Below, piece after piece: positions 41,928 through 48,687 of a DNA stretch of 48,687 bases (position 1 is the first letter of the stretch; each line of letters starts with the position of its first letter). Location: NCBI GenBank assembly GCA_964636325.1, contig CAZWRV010000042.1, forward strand, positions 1-48,687, written 5' to 3'. Below the pieces are notes generated by a model. That model made no database searches and was not told the origin of the DNA. It saw nothing but the letters and a program-made list of their open reading frames with translations. This stretch comes from CAZWRV01 sp964636325 (GTDB lineage: Bacteria; Verrucomicrobiota; Lentisphaeria; Victivallales; GWF2-50-93). A program made the position numbers and the translations under genes.

Positions 41928-42941
41928 GTGAAAATGTCATGTGAGGCGCTGAAACTCATTTGCCGCCTGGGGCTTGTCTCTTCAATGTCCTTGGCGGTTC
42001 CGGCCGCGTTCTGCGGCGACGAAAAGAAGGCGGACGAGCCTGTAGTCGAGAAGCAGGTCGCCCCTTCCGCCGAGGACAAGGAACTTGCGGCCCGTGCCGA
42101 CAAGGCGATTCCACTTGCCGAGGGAACTCCTGGCCAGGAGGCGATGAACTTCATCGTCTACGACTGGCCGGGCGGCTGCCTTAAGCGCCTCAAGGGCGAG
42201 CCGCCGACCTCCACGGAAAAGGAGCTCGAGGGGGCGCGGGGGGTCGTCAAGGGCCTCGTCGAAACCATCGAAAAGGGTCCCTCATGGCCGCGGCCCGCGC
42301 TCATCAAGATACCGCATGCCAATTCAGCAATCATTGTCGACGGGAAACTCGACGAGAAGGCCTGGCAGGGAGCTTTCACCGTCAAGGAAAGCTTCGAATA
42401 CGGGCGGAAGGACGCAGCCGCAGGCGCCGACACCGCATGGAGGATGCTCTGGGACGAGAAAAATCTCTACGTCGCGTTCGACTGCGCCGACAATGAGATA
42501 GTCTCAAAGAAGATGGAACGCGACAAGGAGATATTCTTCGACGACTGCGTCGAGGTTTTCATACTCCCCTCCTTCGATCCGCCGGAATACTGGGAGATCA
42601 TCGTCAATCCTGCGGGTTCCGTCTTCGACGCGCTTCACCGCAAGAAGCTCAAAGGCTGGGGCCCGGAAAAAACCGATCTCGAGAAAACCATCGACGGCCT
42701 TCAATTCTCCGTCGGAAAACGCCCCGGAGGCGACCCCGGCTACACCGTCGAAATGGCCATCCCCTTCTCCCAGCTTCCGGGACGGGACGGCAAGACCGCA
42801 AAGGCCGGCGACAATCTCTTCGTCATGCTTGCCCGCTTCGACAAGACGTCCGCAGGAGTGAAGACATATTCCTTCGTCCCGCTGCTCAGCTGGGGGCACA
42901 ACATTTGGAACCTCGCCCCGGCCGAACTTGTCGGCCTTTGA
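41928..42941 (+). CDS. Secreted CBM9-like domain protein
   Basis: A 337-residue protein with an N-terminal signal-type segment (ICRLGLVSSMSLAVPAAFC) and a charged linker. The C-terminal half (about 130-337) resembles a family 9 carbohydrate-binding module: VDGKLDEKAWQGA, DTAWRMLWDEKNLYVAFDC, FFDDCVEVFILPS and VEMAIPFSQLPG. Cysteine 29 after the signal could be a lipobox-like site (AAFCGD) but this is weak. Starts compete: GTG 41928 with GGAGG 5 nt upstream, or ATG 41934 at 11 nt. Likely binds saccharides at the cell surface. Confidence 0.83.
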   Translation: MKMSCEALKLICRLGLVSSMSLAVPAAFCGDEKKADEPVVEKQVAPSAEDKELAARADKAIPLAEGTPGQEAMNFIVYDWPGGCLKRLKGEPPTSTEKELEGARGVVKGLVETIEKGPSWPRPALIKIPHANSAIIVDGKLDEKAWQGAFTVKESFEYGRKDAAAGADTAWRMLWDEKNLYVAFDCADNEIVSKKMERDKEIFFDDCVEVFILPSFDPPEYWEIIVNPAGSVFDALHRKKLKGWGPEKTDLEKTIDGLQFSVGKRPGGDPGYTVEMAIPFSQLPGRDGKTAKAGDNLFVMLARFDKTSAGVKTYSFVPLLSWGHNIWNLAPAELVGL

Positions 42942-42954
42942 GGCGCGAAGTAGC

Positions 42955-43240
42955 CCCGATGCCCTAACGGGATCGGGATTGTGAACTTGCGACCTCCACG
43001 TCGCGCCCCGTAGCCGGGCGAAGGCGGACGGGCGCAAACGGCAAACTCCCCACTCGATGACCGTCCGGCCCAGGACATTGATTTATCCGCTTCTTAAAAT
43101 ATTGTAAGTGACGACCAGTCAGGACTCGAAATACCGTTACTAATCGCCTCGAAATTGTATAGAGGTCCCGGCGGGTTCATCCCGGCGGTGAAGATGACCG
43201 GGGGGTCAGCAGGTAAATTGCTAACCTGCTCCCCCGTCAT
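42955..43240. repeat. Hairpin cluster in the 440-nt gap before a propeller gene
   Basis: CCCGAT/ATCGGG with an inner CCC/GGG is at 42956-42978, and GCGAC/GTCGC surrounds CTCCAC near 42990-43005. A long imperfect stem at 43194-43240 pairs ATGACCGGGGG with CCCCCGTCAT and AGCAGGT with ACCTGCT around a 9-nt loop. No gene was seen. Confidence 0.7.
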
Positions 43241-43335
43241 GTCCACCACCGACGCAAGGTCTGTGGTGTCCATATTATTATGAGACGATTAGTAAGAAAC
43301 GCAGAGCCAGAATCCACACAGAACGGCCGCAGTCG

Positions 43336-43375
43336 ATTGCGGCCGGTTGCGGCCGATTGCAAACGATAGCAAGGT
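43336..43375 (+). repeat. Four 10-bp tandem units upstream of 43382
   Basis: ATTGCGGCCG, GTTGCGGCCG, ATTGCAAACG and ATAGCAAGGT follow in exact 10-bp register and end 6 nt before the start codon. The helical period and position suggest a protein-binding array, or simple slippage; not tested. Confidence 0.7.
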
Positions 43376-43381
43376 GTAAGC

Positions 43382-44818
43382 ATGGAACTTCTCTTCGAAT
43401 CGCGGACGAACCTCGGCGGATTCACCGGCCACATCAACTTCGTGCAGCGCCGGCCGCGCGTCCATCAGGAGCCGGTAATCTCTCCTGACAGCTTCGCCGA
43501 CGGCGCAGGCGTCTCGATCTACGGCAGCGTCCTCCACGACGGCGGCAGGTTCCGCATGTGGTATCTCGCGATTCCGAAGGACTGGGACTACCAGCGCGAC
43601 ATGTCCTCGATCGCCTACGCCGAGTCCGACGACGGCGTGAACTGGATAAAGCCTCCGCTAGGCATATTGAACCACGGCCCAGGCCCGAACAACCTGACCA
43701 ATCTCGGACTCCACAGCGCCACCGTCTTCATAGATCCCGACAGCCCGCCTTCGCACCGCTACCGGGCGACCGGCTGCGGCTACAAGGGCCTCTTCCTGTG
43801 CCATCCGGAGATAACCGACATGGGCTACTACACCGCCCATTCCGCCGACGGCCTCCGCTGGACGCTCGACTCGCTGAAACCTCGCTGGCTCAGCGCGGAT
43901 GTCATCACTAGCATCTACCATCCGGGCCGCCATGCCGGCCTCACTGCCCTCAAGTATTCGCCGCGGGTCATGCGGATGGGACGCCGCAGCATCCACACCG
44001 CCGAATTCAGGAACGGCGCATACGCCGACGCCGTCAGCGCGCTCTACCCTGACGAGTTCGACGACATCTGCGCCGCCGCGCGAGGCTTCCATTCGTGCGA
44101 CTACTACGGGATGGGTATGATGCCGGCAGGCCAAGGCGCGGTGGGCTTCCTCTGGAACTACTGGCATGAGCTTCCTTATACCGGCGATCCGGCGTTCCAT
44201 TTTGCACTGTACGGAACTTCGGACATCACGCTGGTCTATCAGCCGGATCCGGGCGGCCGCTGGTTCCACATGCCGGGCCGGCCTATCTTTATTGACCACG
44301 CGGATATCCCATGGGCGCGGAACGGATGGATCAATTCGGCGTCGAACGTCCTCGAGGTCGGCGACGAGCACCGCCTCTATTTCTCCGGACAGGCCACCTC
44401 GCACGGATACGGCTGGACACCGGAATGGAAAGCCACGCCCAAGTGGACAGAGTGGATGAAGCGGCATAAGCGTTCCGGAATCACCTTCGCAAGCTGGCCC
44501 AAATGGCAGCTCTTCGGATTCGAGGCGGATCCCGAAGGCGCATTGTCAATCCACCTCGGCCCTGTCAGCAGACCGAGCGAACTCTTCATCAACTACGAGA
44601 TCATCAAGCCCGAAGGGCGCGTCTCCGCAGAAGTCCATGTCCATCCAGCCACGAAGCTGCATGCCTTCGACGACAACGTACCGATGATCCGGGGCAGCAT
44701 AGGCGAGAAAGCCTTCTGGAAGACGGGGACGGTAATCACGCCCACCTCCTCCGCAACCGCCTTCCTGCGCCTCGAAAACGCCAGGGTCTACGCATACGAA
44801 CTCAGACCCGCGTCGTGA
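43382..44818 (+). CDS. GH32/43-like beta-propeller glycosidase homologue
   Basis: A 478-residue protein with no signal peptide. Features of five-bladed-propeller glycosidase-like proteins: GSVLHDGGRFRMWYLAIP, SSIAYAESDDGVNWIKP and MGYYTAHSADGLRWTLD (the xSxDGxxW pattern), then GRWFHMPGRPIFIDHAD. Related proteins in Planctomycetes and Lentisphaerota are annotated as GH32/43/117-like, often of unknown specificity. Catalytic acidic residues cannot be assigned by eye. ATG 43382 is preceded by AAGGTG. It fits with CBM9 and URO-D-like genes nearby. Confidence 0.72.
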   Translation: MELLFESRTNLGGFTGHINFVQRRPRVHQEPVISPDSFADGAGVSIYGSVLHDGGRFRMWYLAIPKDWDYQRDMSSIAYAESDDGVNWIKPPLGILNHGPGPNNLTNLGLHSATVFIDPDSPPSHRYRATGCGYKGLFLCHPEITDMGYYTAHSADGLRWTLDSLKPRWLSADVITSIYHPGRHAGLTALKYSPRVMRMGRRSIHTAEFRNGAYADAVSALYPDEFDDICAAARGFHSCDYYGMGMMPAGQGAVGFLWNYWHELPYTGDPAFHFALYGTSDITLVYQPDPGGRWFHMPGRPIFIDHADIPWARNGWINSASNVLEVGDEHRLYFSGQATSHGYGWTPEWKATPKWTEWMKRHKRSGITFASWPKWQLFGFEADPEGALSIHLGPVSRPSELFINYEIIKPEGRVSAEVHVHPATKLHAFDDNVPMIRGSIGEKAFWKTGTVITPTSSATAFLRLENARVYAYELRPAS

Positions 44819-44857
44819 TGCAAATCCTGGAAACGCCGAGCGCCAGCTCGGGAGATC

Positions 44858-44932
44858 GCAGTTCTGTCGACAAGAAACTCGACGGGGGGCGAAGCCGTGC
44901 TGAGCCGCAGTTGAGCGTGTCTCAACCCTCCA
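44858..44932 (+). repeat. GGAGGG-type dispersed repeat, copy C
   Basis: Contains GCAGTTCTGTCGACAAGAAA and GGCGAAGCCGTGCTGAGCCG, then GTTGAG-CGTGT-CTCAAC and CCCTCC. The loop is wider than in other copies because one stem pair is lost. The outer GGGGGG replaces GGAGGG. Confidence 0.88.
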
Positions 44933-44949
44933 CCGAAAAGAATCAAGTT

Positions 44950-45897
44950 TCAGGGGGGAGATGCCGGATATTTGGCCCGGACAAACTTCCAGTACACGTC
45001 CAGCATGTATTCGTAGTTGCGGAGAGGCATGCCCGGGAAGATCGTGTTCGAAGTGCCGAATATGTATCCTCCTCCCGGGGAGGCGTTTTCCAGGCAGTAG
45101 AGCGCCGATTCCCTTATGGCCTCGTCCGGTCCGTCCTGGAGAAGGCTGCACTGGACGTTGCCCATGAGCGCCATCTTTTCGTAGCAGCGCCTCTTCACTT
45201 CCGCTATGTCCATCCCGGCCATGGGGTCGACGGACTGGAAGCAGGCGGCACCGAGCGAAAGATAGTCGTCAAGTATCGGCATGATGTTCCCGTCAGTGTG
45301 GACGAAGGGGATCACGTTCTGCGACTTGATGTGGTCCACCTGGCGCTTCAGCTGGGGCGTGATGAACTCCGAAAACTGCCGCGGCGAGATGAACGGGCCG
45401 GCGTTGAAGGCGACATCGTTGACGATGTGTAAGAAGTCCGCGCCTGCGTCGATCAGCCGGTCAAACGTCTGCAGCGCGACCTCCGTCTTCTGTCCGGCGG
45501 CGCGAAGTATCTCCTCCGGGCGCTCCGTCAGGGTTACGGCGAACTCAGTCCAGTCGCCGATGCCTTCGATTGCCCAGGTGGTCCCGCCGACGATGCTTCC
45601 GATCAGTATGTCGTTCCCGAAGACTTTCTTTGCTGCGCGGACGCCGTCCGGGTCGCTCCACGGAAAGTATACGGCGAGGGCGTCCCATCTGTAGCGTCCG
45701 ACGATCTTCTCGTAGATCTCCATGCAGAGCCCGATCTTGCGGTCCTTTTCCGCCGGGGTGCAGCCCTGCCAGGAGCCGAAATCGGGGAACTCCAGCCCGA
45801 AGGCCTCCTTCTCAAGCTGGAACATCACCTCGAAGTGCGGTGGCCTGTCTGGCTCCTCGAAGCGCAAGGTCTTAAGCATCCGTTCTTTGCCGGTCAT
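44950..45897 (-). CDS. Uroporphyrinogen decarboxylase-like protein, 3
   Basis: A 315-residue URO-D superfamily protein on the minus strand. It begins MTGKERMLKTLRFEEPDRPP and has ADFLHIVNDVAFNAGPFISP, VIPFVHTDGNIMPILDDYL and LENASPGGGYIFGTSNTIFP, as in MtaA-like methyltransferases. It is the third paralogue within 7 kb and faces the propeller gene tail to tail. ATG 45897 is near AAGGAC. Substrate and corrinoid partner are unknown. Confidence 0.82.
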   Translation of the reverse strand: MTGKERMLKTLRFEEPDRPPHFEVMFQLEKEAFGLEFPDFGSWQGCTPAEKDRKIGLCMEIYEKIVGRYRWDALAVYFPWSDPDGVRAAKKVFGNDILIGSIVGGTTWAIEGIGDWTEFAVTLTERPEEILRAAGQKTEVALQTFDRLIDAGADFLHIVNDVAFNAGPFISPRQFSEFITPQLKRQVDHIKSQNVIPFVHTDGNIMPILDDYLSLGAACFQSVDPMAGMDIAEVKRRCYEKMALMGNVQCSLLQDGPDEAIRESALYCLENASPGGGYIFGTSNTIFPGMPLRNYEYMLDVYWKFVRAKYPASPP

Positions 45898-45915
45898 GGC
45901 ATCTAGTCCTTATAA

Positions 45916-46971
45916 TTACATTGCATTCATATATATAACGCCAGGAATGAAACTGAAAAACACGCCATTCCCGTCCGCGCGGCAGTCGATGAATTTCTGC
46001 AATTCCTGTGTTCCTAGCTTAAAGGTGCTGCCGGTTATCATGACAGTGTCCGGCGGTTTGCCTCCAATGGCATGTATTACCAGCGCAATATCGACGGTTC
46101 CCGACCATCCTGCGGGCAGCTCGAGCGCCGCGTCGGCGTAAAGTTTCGGAGGCTCCTTCTTGTCCGACACCTTGAGAGCCGCAGCCGGAGGAAGGGGCAG
46201 GACAAGCTTGGCTTGCTGTGGGATTTCGAACACAAGCGGACGTTCAGCCTCATCTCCCGGATTGCCATCGGCAAGCCAGGAATCCTCGAACAATTTGTTG
46301 TCATCCTTCGAGGAATAGCGGTCTGCGACAAATTGCTGATAGCCCAGGCTTGTCAATGGATTAATCGGACGGAGCGGTTTTCGAATAAACTCAGGGTGAT
46401 CCTCCAGCTCCTTCACGCCGGCGATGCGGCCGTCCTTGCCGTAGTAGTAGACGCCGAAAGAAGCATCATACATCTCCCAGCGTCCGTCCACAAGGATTTC
46501 CGGGACCACATGTCCGGAAAGGCCCCAGACGCGGGCCTGGTAGCCCAGACGCCTCCAGAGCAGGCAGTCTATGCATGCGGTGTCGTCGCAGTAGCCGAAA
46601 CCGAGCGAGTTGAGGAAGAGAGCAGGCCGATGCTGCCAGATCTGGCCGGTTAGCGGAGCGGAAGGCCAGCAGTTGTAGGAGTAATCGCGGGTAAACCTCC
46701 AGGCTTTCCTATAATCCGGTTCGCCAGGATATTCCGGCTCGATGCACTTGATCGCCTCAAGGAGTTCCTCCACGGAGGAGTAGAATCCTCTCCCGTTGAG
46801 CTTGAAGGAGATTAGCATGGCCGTTTCAGGACCACTGTTTGCGAGGGTGATGCAATAGTCCGAAGGATTATCGCCTTCAGGAATATCAAGCTTGAACGTC
46901 CGGTCGGCGGCTGATGAAAGCAACTGCGCAAAGATTAGCAGCAAGGCTAGTACGGGCATTCTTATTGTCAT
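45916..46971 (-). CDS. Secreted transglutaminase-like protein
   Basis: A 351-residue protein with a signal peptide (MPVLALLLIFAQLLSSA). The transglutaminase-like core has LGFGYCDDTACIDCLLWRR (Cys 128), WGLSGHVVPEILVDG (His 154) and RWEMYDASFGVYYY (Asp 169), a complete Cys-His-Asp triad. Such domains in bacteria act as proteases, amidases or cross-linkers. The C-terminal part is a beta-rich domain. It is 18 nt upstream of the URO-D-like 3 gene on the same strand, so the two may be one transcript. Confidence 0.78.
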   Translation of the reverse strand: MTIRMPVLALLLIFAQLLSSAADRTFKLDIPEGDNPSDYCITLANSGPETAMLISFKLNGRGFYSSVEELLEAIKCIEPEYPGEPDYRKAWRFTRDYSYNCWPSAPLTGQIWQHRPALFLNSLGFGYCDDTACIDCLLWRRLGYQARVWGLSGHVVPEILVDGRWEMYDASFGVYYYGKDGRIAGVKELEDHPEFIRKPLRPINPLTSLGYQQFVADRYSSKDDNKLFEDSWLADGNPGDEAERPLVFEIPQQAKLVLPLPPAAALKVSDKKEPPKLYADAALELPAGWSGTVDIALVIHAIGGKPPDTVMITGSTFKLGTQELQKFIDCRADGNGVFFSFIPGVIYMNAM

Positions 46972-47227
46972 GGCATGCCGAAGGATTTTTTAGAGTTGTC
47001 TCAGTTTGCCGTCGATAATCTAGCGCATTAAGCGTTGAAATGTATTTTTCAAAGGCAAGATTTTTCTATAAAGCCAACTGCAAAAGTTTGCAATTGGCGG
47101 TGTTCAGATGTCAGTGCTCAGGTGTCAGCAGGATGAAGAAACTGATATATCTTGCTGAAACCCGATACCCGACACCTGGGGTGCAAAACTTAGTTATGCA
47201 ATTATAAACTTAGCGATAGGAGCGGCA

Positions 47228-48373
47228 ATGCAAAACTTCACCTATTGGAATCCTGTGAAGGTTGTTTTCGGCAAGGGGACCATCTCGCAGCTTGACGAGC
47301 TTCTCACAAAAGACGAGAAGATCCTGATGACCTACGGCGGCGGCTCCATAATGAAGAATGGAGTCTATGAGCAGGTCAGGAAGGCTGCGGGAAAGAGGAA
47401 GATGATCGAATTCGGCGGCATCGAGCCGAATCCGAAATACGAGACGTTGATGAAAGCTGCGGAACTCGGCAAGAAGGAGAAGGTCGGGCTTCTTCTTTCT
47501 GTCGGTGGCGGCTCGGTCCTCGACGGCACCAAGTTCATCGCTGCGGCGATCAGATATAAGGGCGGCGACCCATGGGACATCCTTGCGAAGTCCGCGGAAG
47601 TCAAGGACGCCGTTCCGCTGGGCGCGGTCCTGACGCTTCCCGCGACAGGCTCGGAGATGAACTCCTTCGCCGTGATTTCCAGAGTCTCGACGAATCAGAA
47701 GCTAGCCTTCGGATCACCGCTGCTGTATCCGCGTTTCTCTGTTCTCGATCCCGAGACGACAATGACTTTGCCTCGCCGCCAGACGCAAAACGGGGTCGTG
47801 GACTCGTTCGTCCATGTGGTCGAGCAGTATCTCACTAAAGATGTGAACACTCCGCTCCAGGACAGGATGGCCGAGTCGGTCCTCGAAACGCTGGTGGAAC
47901 AGGGAAGGCTCGTCCTGAAGAGGCCGAACGACTATGGAGTCAGGGCGAACCTGATGTGGTGCTCCACCATGGCGCTCAACGGAATCATCGGATGCGGTAC
48001 GGTCGAAGATTGGGCAACTCACATGATAGGGCACGAGATTACGGCGCTGACAAACATGGATCATGCCCGCACCCTGGCCGTGGTACTTCCCGGACTTCTG
48101 AGGTACTGTAAAAAAGGCAAGAAGGCGAAGCTCGCCCAGTTCGCAAAGCGCGTCTGGAAGGCGCAGGGGATTGCAGAAGGGAAACTTGCGGATTTCGCAA
48201 TCGAGAGGACAGTCGACTTCTTCCACGAGATGGGGATGCACTGCTCGGCCTCGGAGGCCGGCCTCTCAAAGGAGATCGTCGCCGAGGTCGCCGAAAGGAT
48301 AGGGCAGGGCGGCCAGAAGCTCGGCGAAGCCCGGAACATCGGCCGGGATTCGGTTCTGAAGATCCTCCTCTGA
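47228..48373 (+). CDS. Iron-containing alcohol dehydrogenase (YqhD/BdhA-like)
   Basis: A 381-residue type III alcohol dehydrogenase that reduces aldehydes or oxidises alcohols with NAD(P)H. It begins NFTYWNPVKVVFGKGTISQL, with LLSVGGGSVLDGTKFIAAA (nucleotide-binding GGGS) and VPLGAVLTLPATGSEMN. Metal ligands are in VVDSFVHVVEQY (Asp, His) and MIGHEITALTNMDHARTLAV (two His). This set is typical of YqhD/butanol dehydrogenases. AGGAG precedes ATG 47228. Its stop codon lies inside the inverted dispersed repeat that is also found upstream of uvrB. The 256-nt gap before it has no gene; a TATAAA box lies at about 47202. Confidence 0.93.
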   Translation: MQNFTYWNPVKVVFGKGTISQLDELLTKDEKILMTYGGGSIMKNGVYEQVRKAAGKRKMIEFGGIEPNPKYETLMKAAELGKKEKVGLLLSVGGGSVLDGTKFIAAAIRYKGGDPWDILAKSAEVKDAVPLGAVLTLPATGSEMNSFAVISRVSTNQKLAFGSPLLYPRFSVLDPETTMTLPRRQTQNGVVDSFVHVVEQYLTKDVNTPLQDRMAESVLETLVEQGRLVLKRPNDYGVRANLMWCSTMALNGIIGCGTVEDWATHMIGHEITALTNMDHARTLAVVLPGLLRYCKKGKKAKLAQFAKRVWKAQGIAEGKLADFAIERTVDFFHEMGMHCSASEAGLSKEIVAEVAERIGQGGQKLGEARNIGRDSVLKILL

Positions 48374-48498
48374 AACTCGCCCATCTTTGTCGCGAACTTT
48401 GTCGTTATCTTTGTCGTCTTCCGGAGGGTTGAGCCAAGCTCAACCGCGGCTCAGCACGGCTTCGCCCTCCATCGAGTTTCTGTTCGACAGAACTGCGA
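48362..48498. repeat. Inverted copy of the 5-140 dispersed repeat
   Basis: Reverse complement of 5-140 with only a few differences, including the 12-bp GACAAAG units (as CTTTGTC) and the GGTTGAGC/GCTCAACC hairpin. It overlaps the last codons of the alcohol dehydrogenase gene. Confidence 0.92.
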
Positions 48499-48687
48499 TA
48501 TTCGCAGAGCACCACTCCTCTGAAACCTGCCTCAAGTAACGCAGACATTCCTGTCTGCGCAATCCGCAGGTAGGAATACCTGCGCTACTTCAAGTTTCTC
48601 CCCGACAGAACTGCGATATTCGCAGAGCACCACTCTCCTGAAACCTGCCTCAAGTAACGCAGACATTCCTGTCTGCGGCATCGCAGG
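48474..48687. repeat. Tandem ~118-bp repeat with two-hairpin element
   Basis: The unit AGTTTCT...CGACAGAACTGCGATATT, CGCAGAGCACCACTC, then CTGAAACCTGCCTCAAGTAA recurs at about 118-bp spacing (from 48474 and 48592). Inside the first unit AAGTA (48535) can pair with TACTT (48586), enclosing GCAGACA-TTCC-TGTCTGC and CGCAGGTA-GGAA-TACCTGCG. The second unit is cut off by the window end. Confidence 0.85.

Noticed and set aside
48474..48687. Repeated units considered as a CRISPR array
   Set aside because: Only two units at about 118-bp period, with internal hairpins and no spacers or cas genes.
1..48687. tRNA or rRNA genes
   Set aside because: No cloverleaf with T-arm GTTCRANNC and matching acceptor stem was found by eye; a tRNAscan run would settle it.

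Overview
The window is high-GC bacterial DNA with densely packed genes, nearly all of them chromosomal housekeeping genes. A possible O-antigen or LPS heptosyltransferase-type GT9 enzyme suggests a Gram-negative envelope. Three uroporphyrinogen-decarboxylase-like methyltransferase homologues, a CBM9-like secreted protein, a propeller-type glycosidase-like protein, an IS1380/IS4/DUF6788 mobile background and many multi-hairpin intergenic repeats suggest a member of the PVC group, most likely Lentisphaerota or Kiritimatiellota. That placement is inference; no rRNA is present to prove it.

Layout. 1-9.95 kb: uvrB, a Phd-type antitoxin with a wrecked VapC toxin, then rpsU and rpoD on the minus strand (the sigma factor has a 200-residue Lys/Pro/Ala tail), divergent mfd, and a ROK kinase-GT9 pair. 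9.95-14.3 kb: a degraded mobile-DNA island bounded by a 25-bp inverted repeat. It holds a four-times damaged IS1380 transposase carrying a 270-bp MITE with a TA duplication, a beheaded HNH/AP2 gene, an AT-rich zinc-ribbon membrane protein, a DUF6788 gene and an IS4 transposase stub. 14.3-20 kb, minus strand: fhs, a 14-repeat secreted propeller protein and a histidinol-phosphatase. 20.2-22.1 kb: dnaA and a probable oriC with tandem DnaA boxes. 22.1-28.9 kb: nagA, proB, proA, bioC, a degenerate MreB paralogue and a GH5 enzyme. 29-37 kb: an ABC exporter pair, a Gfo/Idh oxidoreductase, pta, a GT2 and a Sel1-repeat protein. 37-38.9 kb: a GT39-like membrane protein. 39-48.4 kb: an accessory region with three URO-D family proteins, a CBM9 protein, a propeller glycosidase-like protein, a transglutaminase-like protein and an iron-dependent alcohol dehydrogenase.

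How the genes relate. proB-proA are two steps of proline synthesis and overlap bioC. nagA, ROK kinase, GH5, CBM9 and the propeller enzyme point to saccharide use. pta and the alcohol dehydrogenase fit fermentative carbon metabolism, and fhs supplies one-carbon units.

The most unusual material is non-coding. There are several families of dispersed, nested-hairpin elements: a GGAGGG...CCCTCC cloverleaf family, an AAGTA...TACTT two-hairpin family, and a palindrome family with a conserved 9-nt loop AGGGCGTAG. The two ends of the window carry the same ~135-bp element in inverted orientation. I saw no CRISPR array, tRNA, rRNA or recognised anti-phage system.
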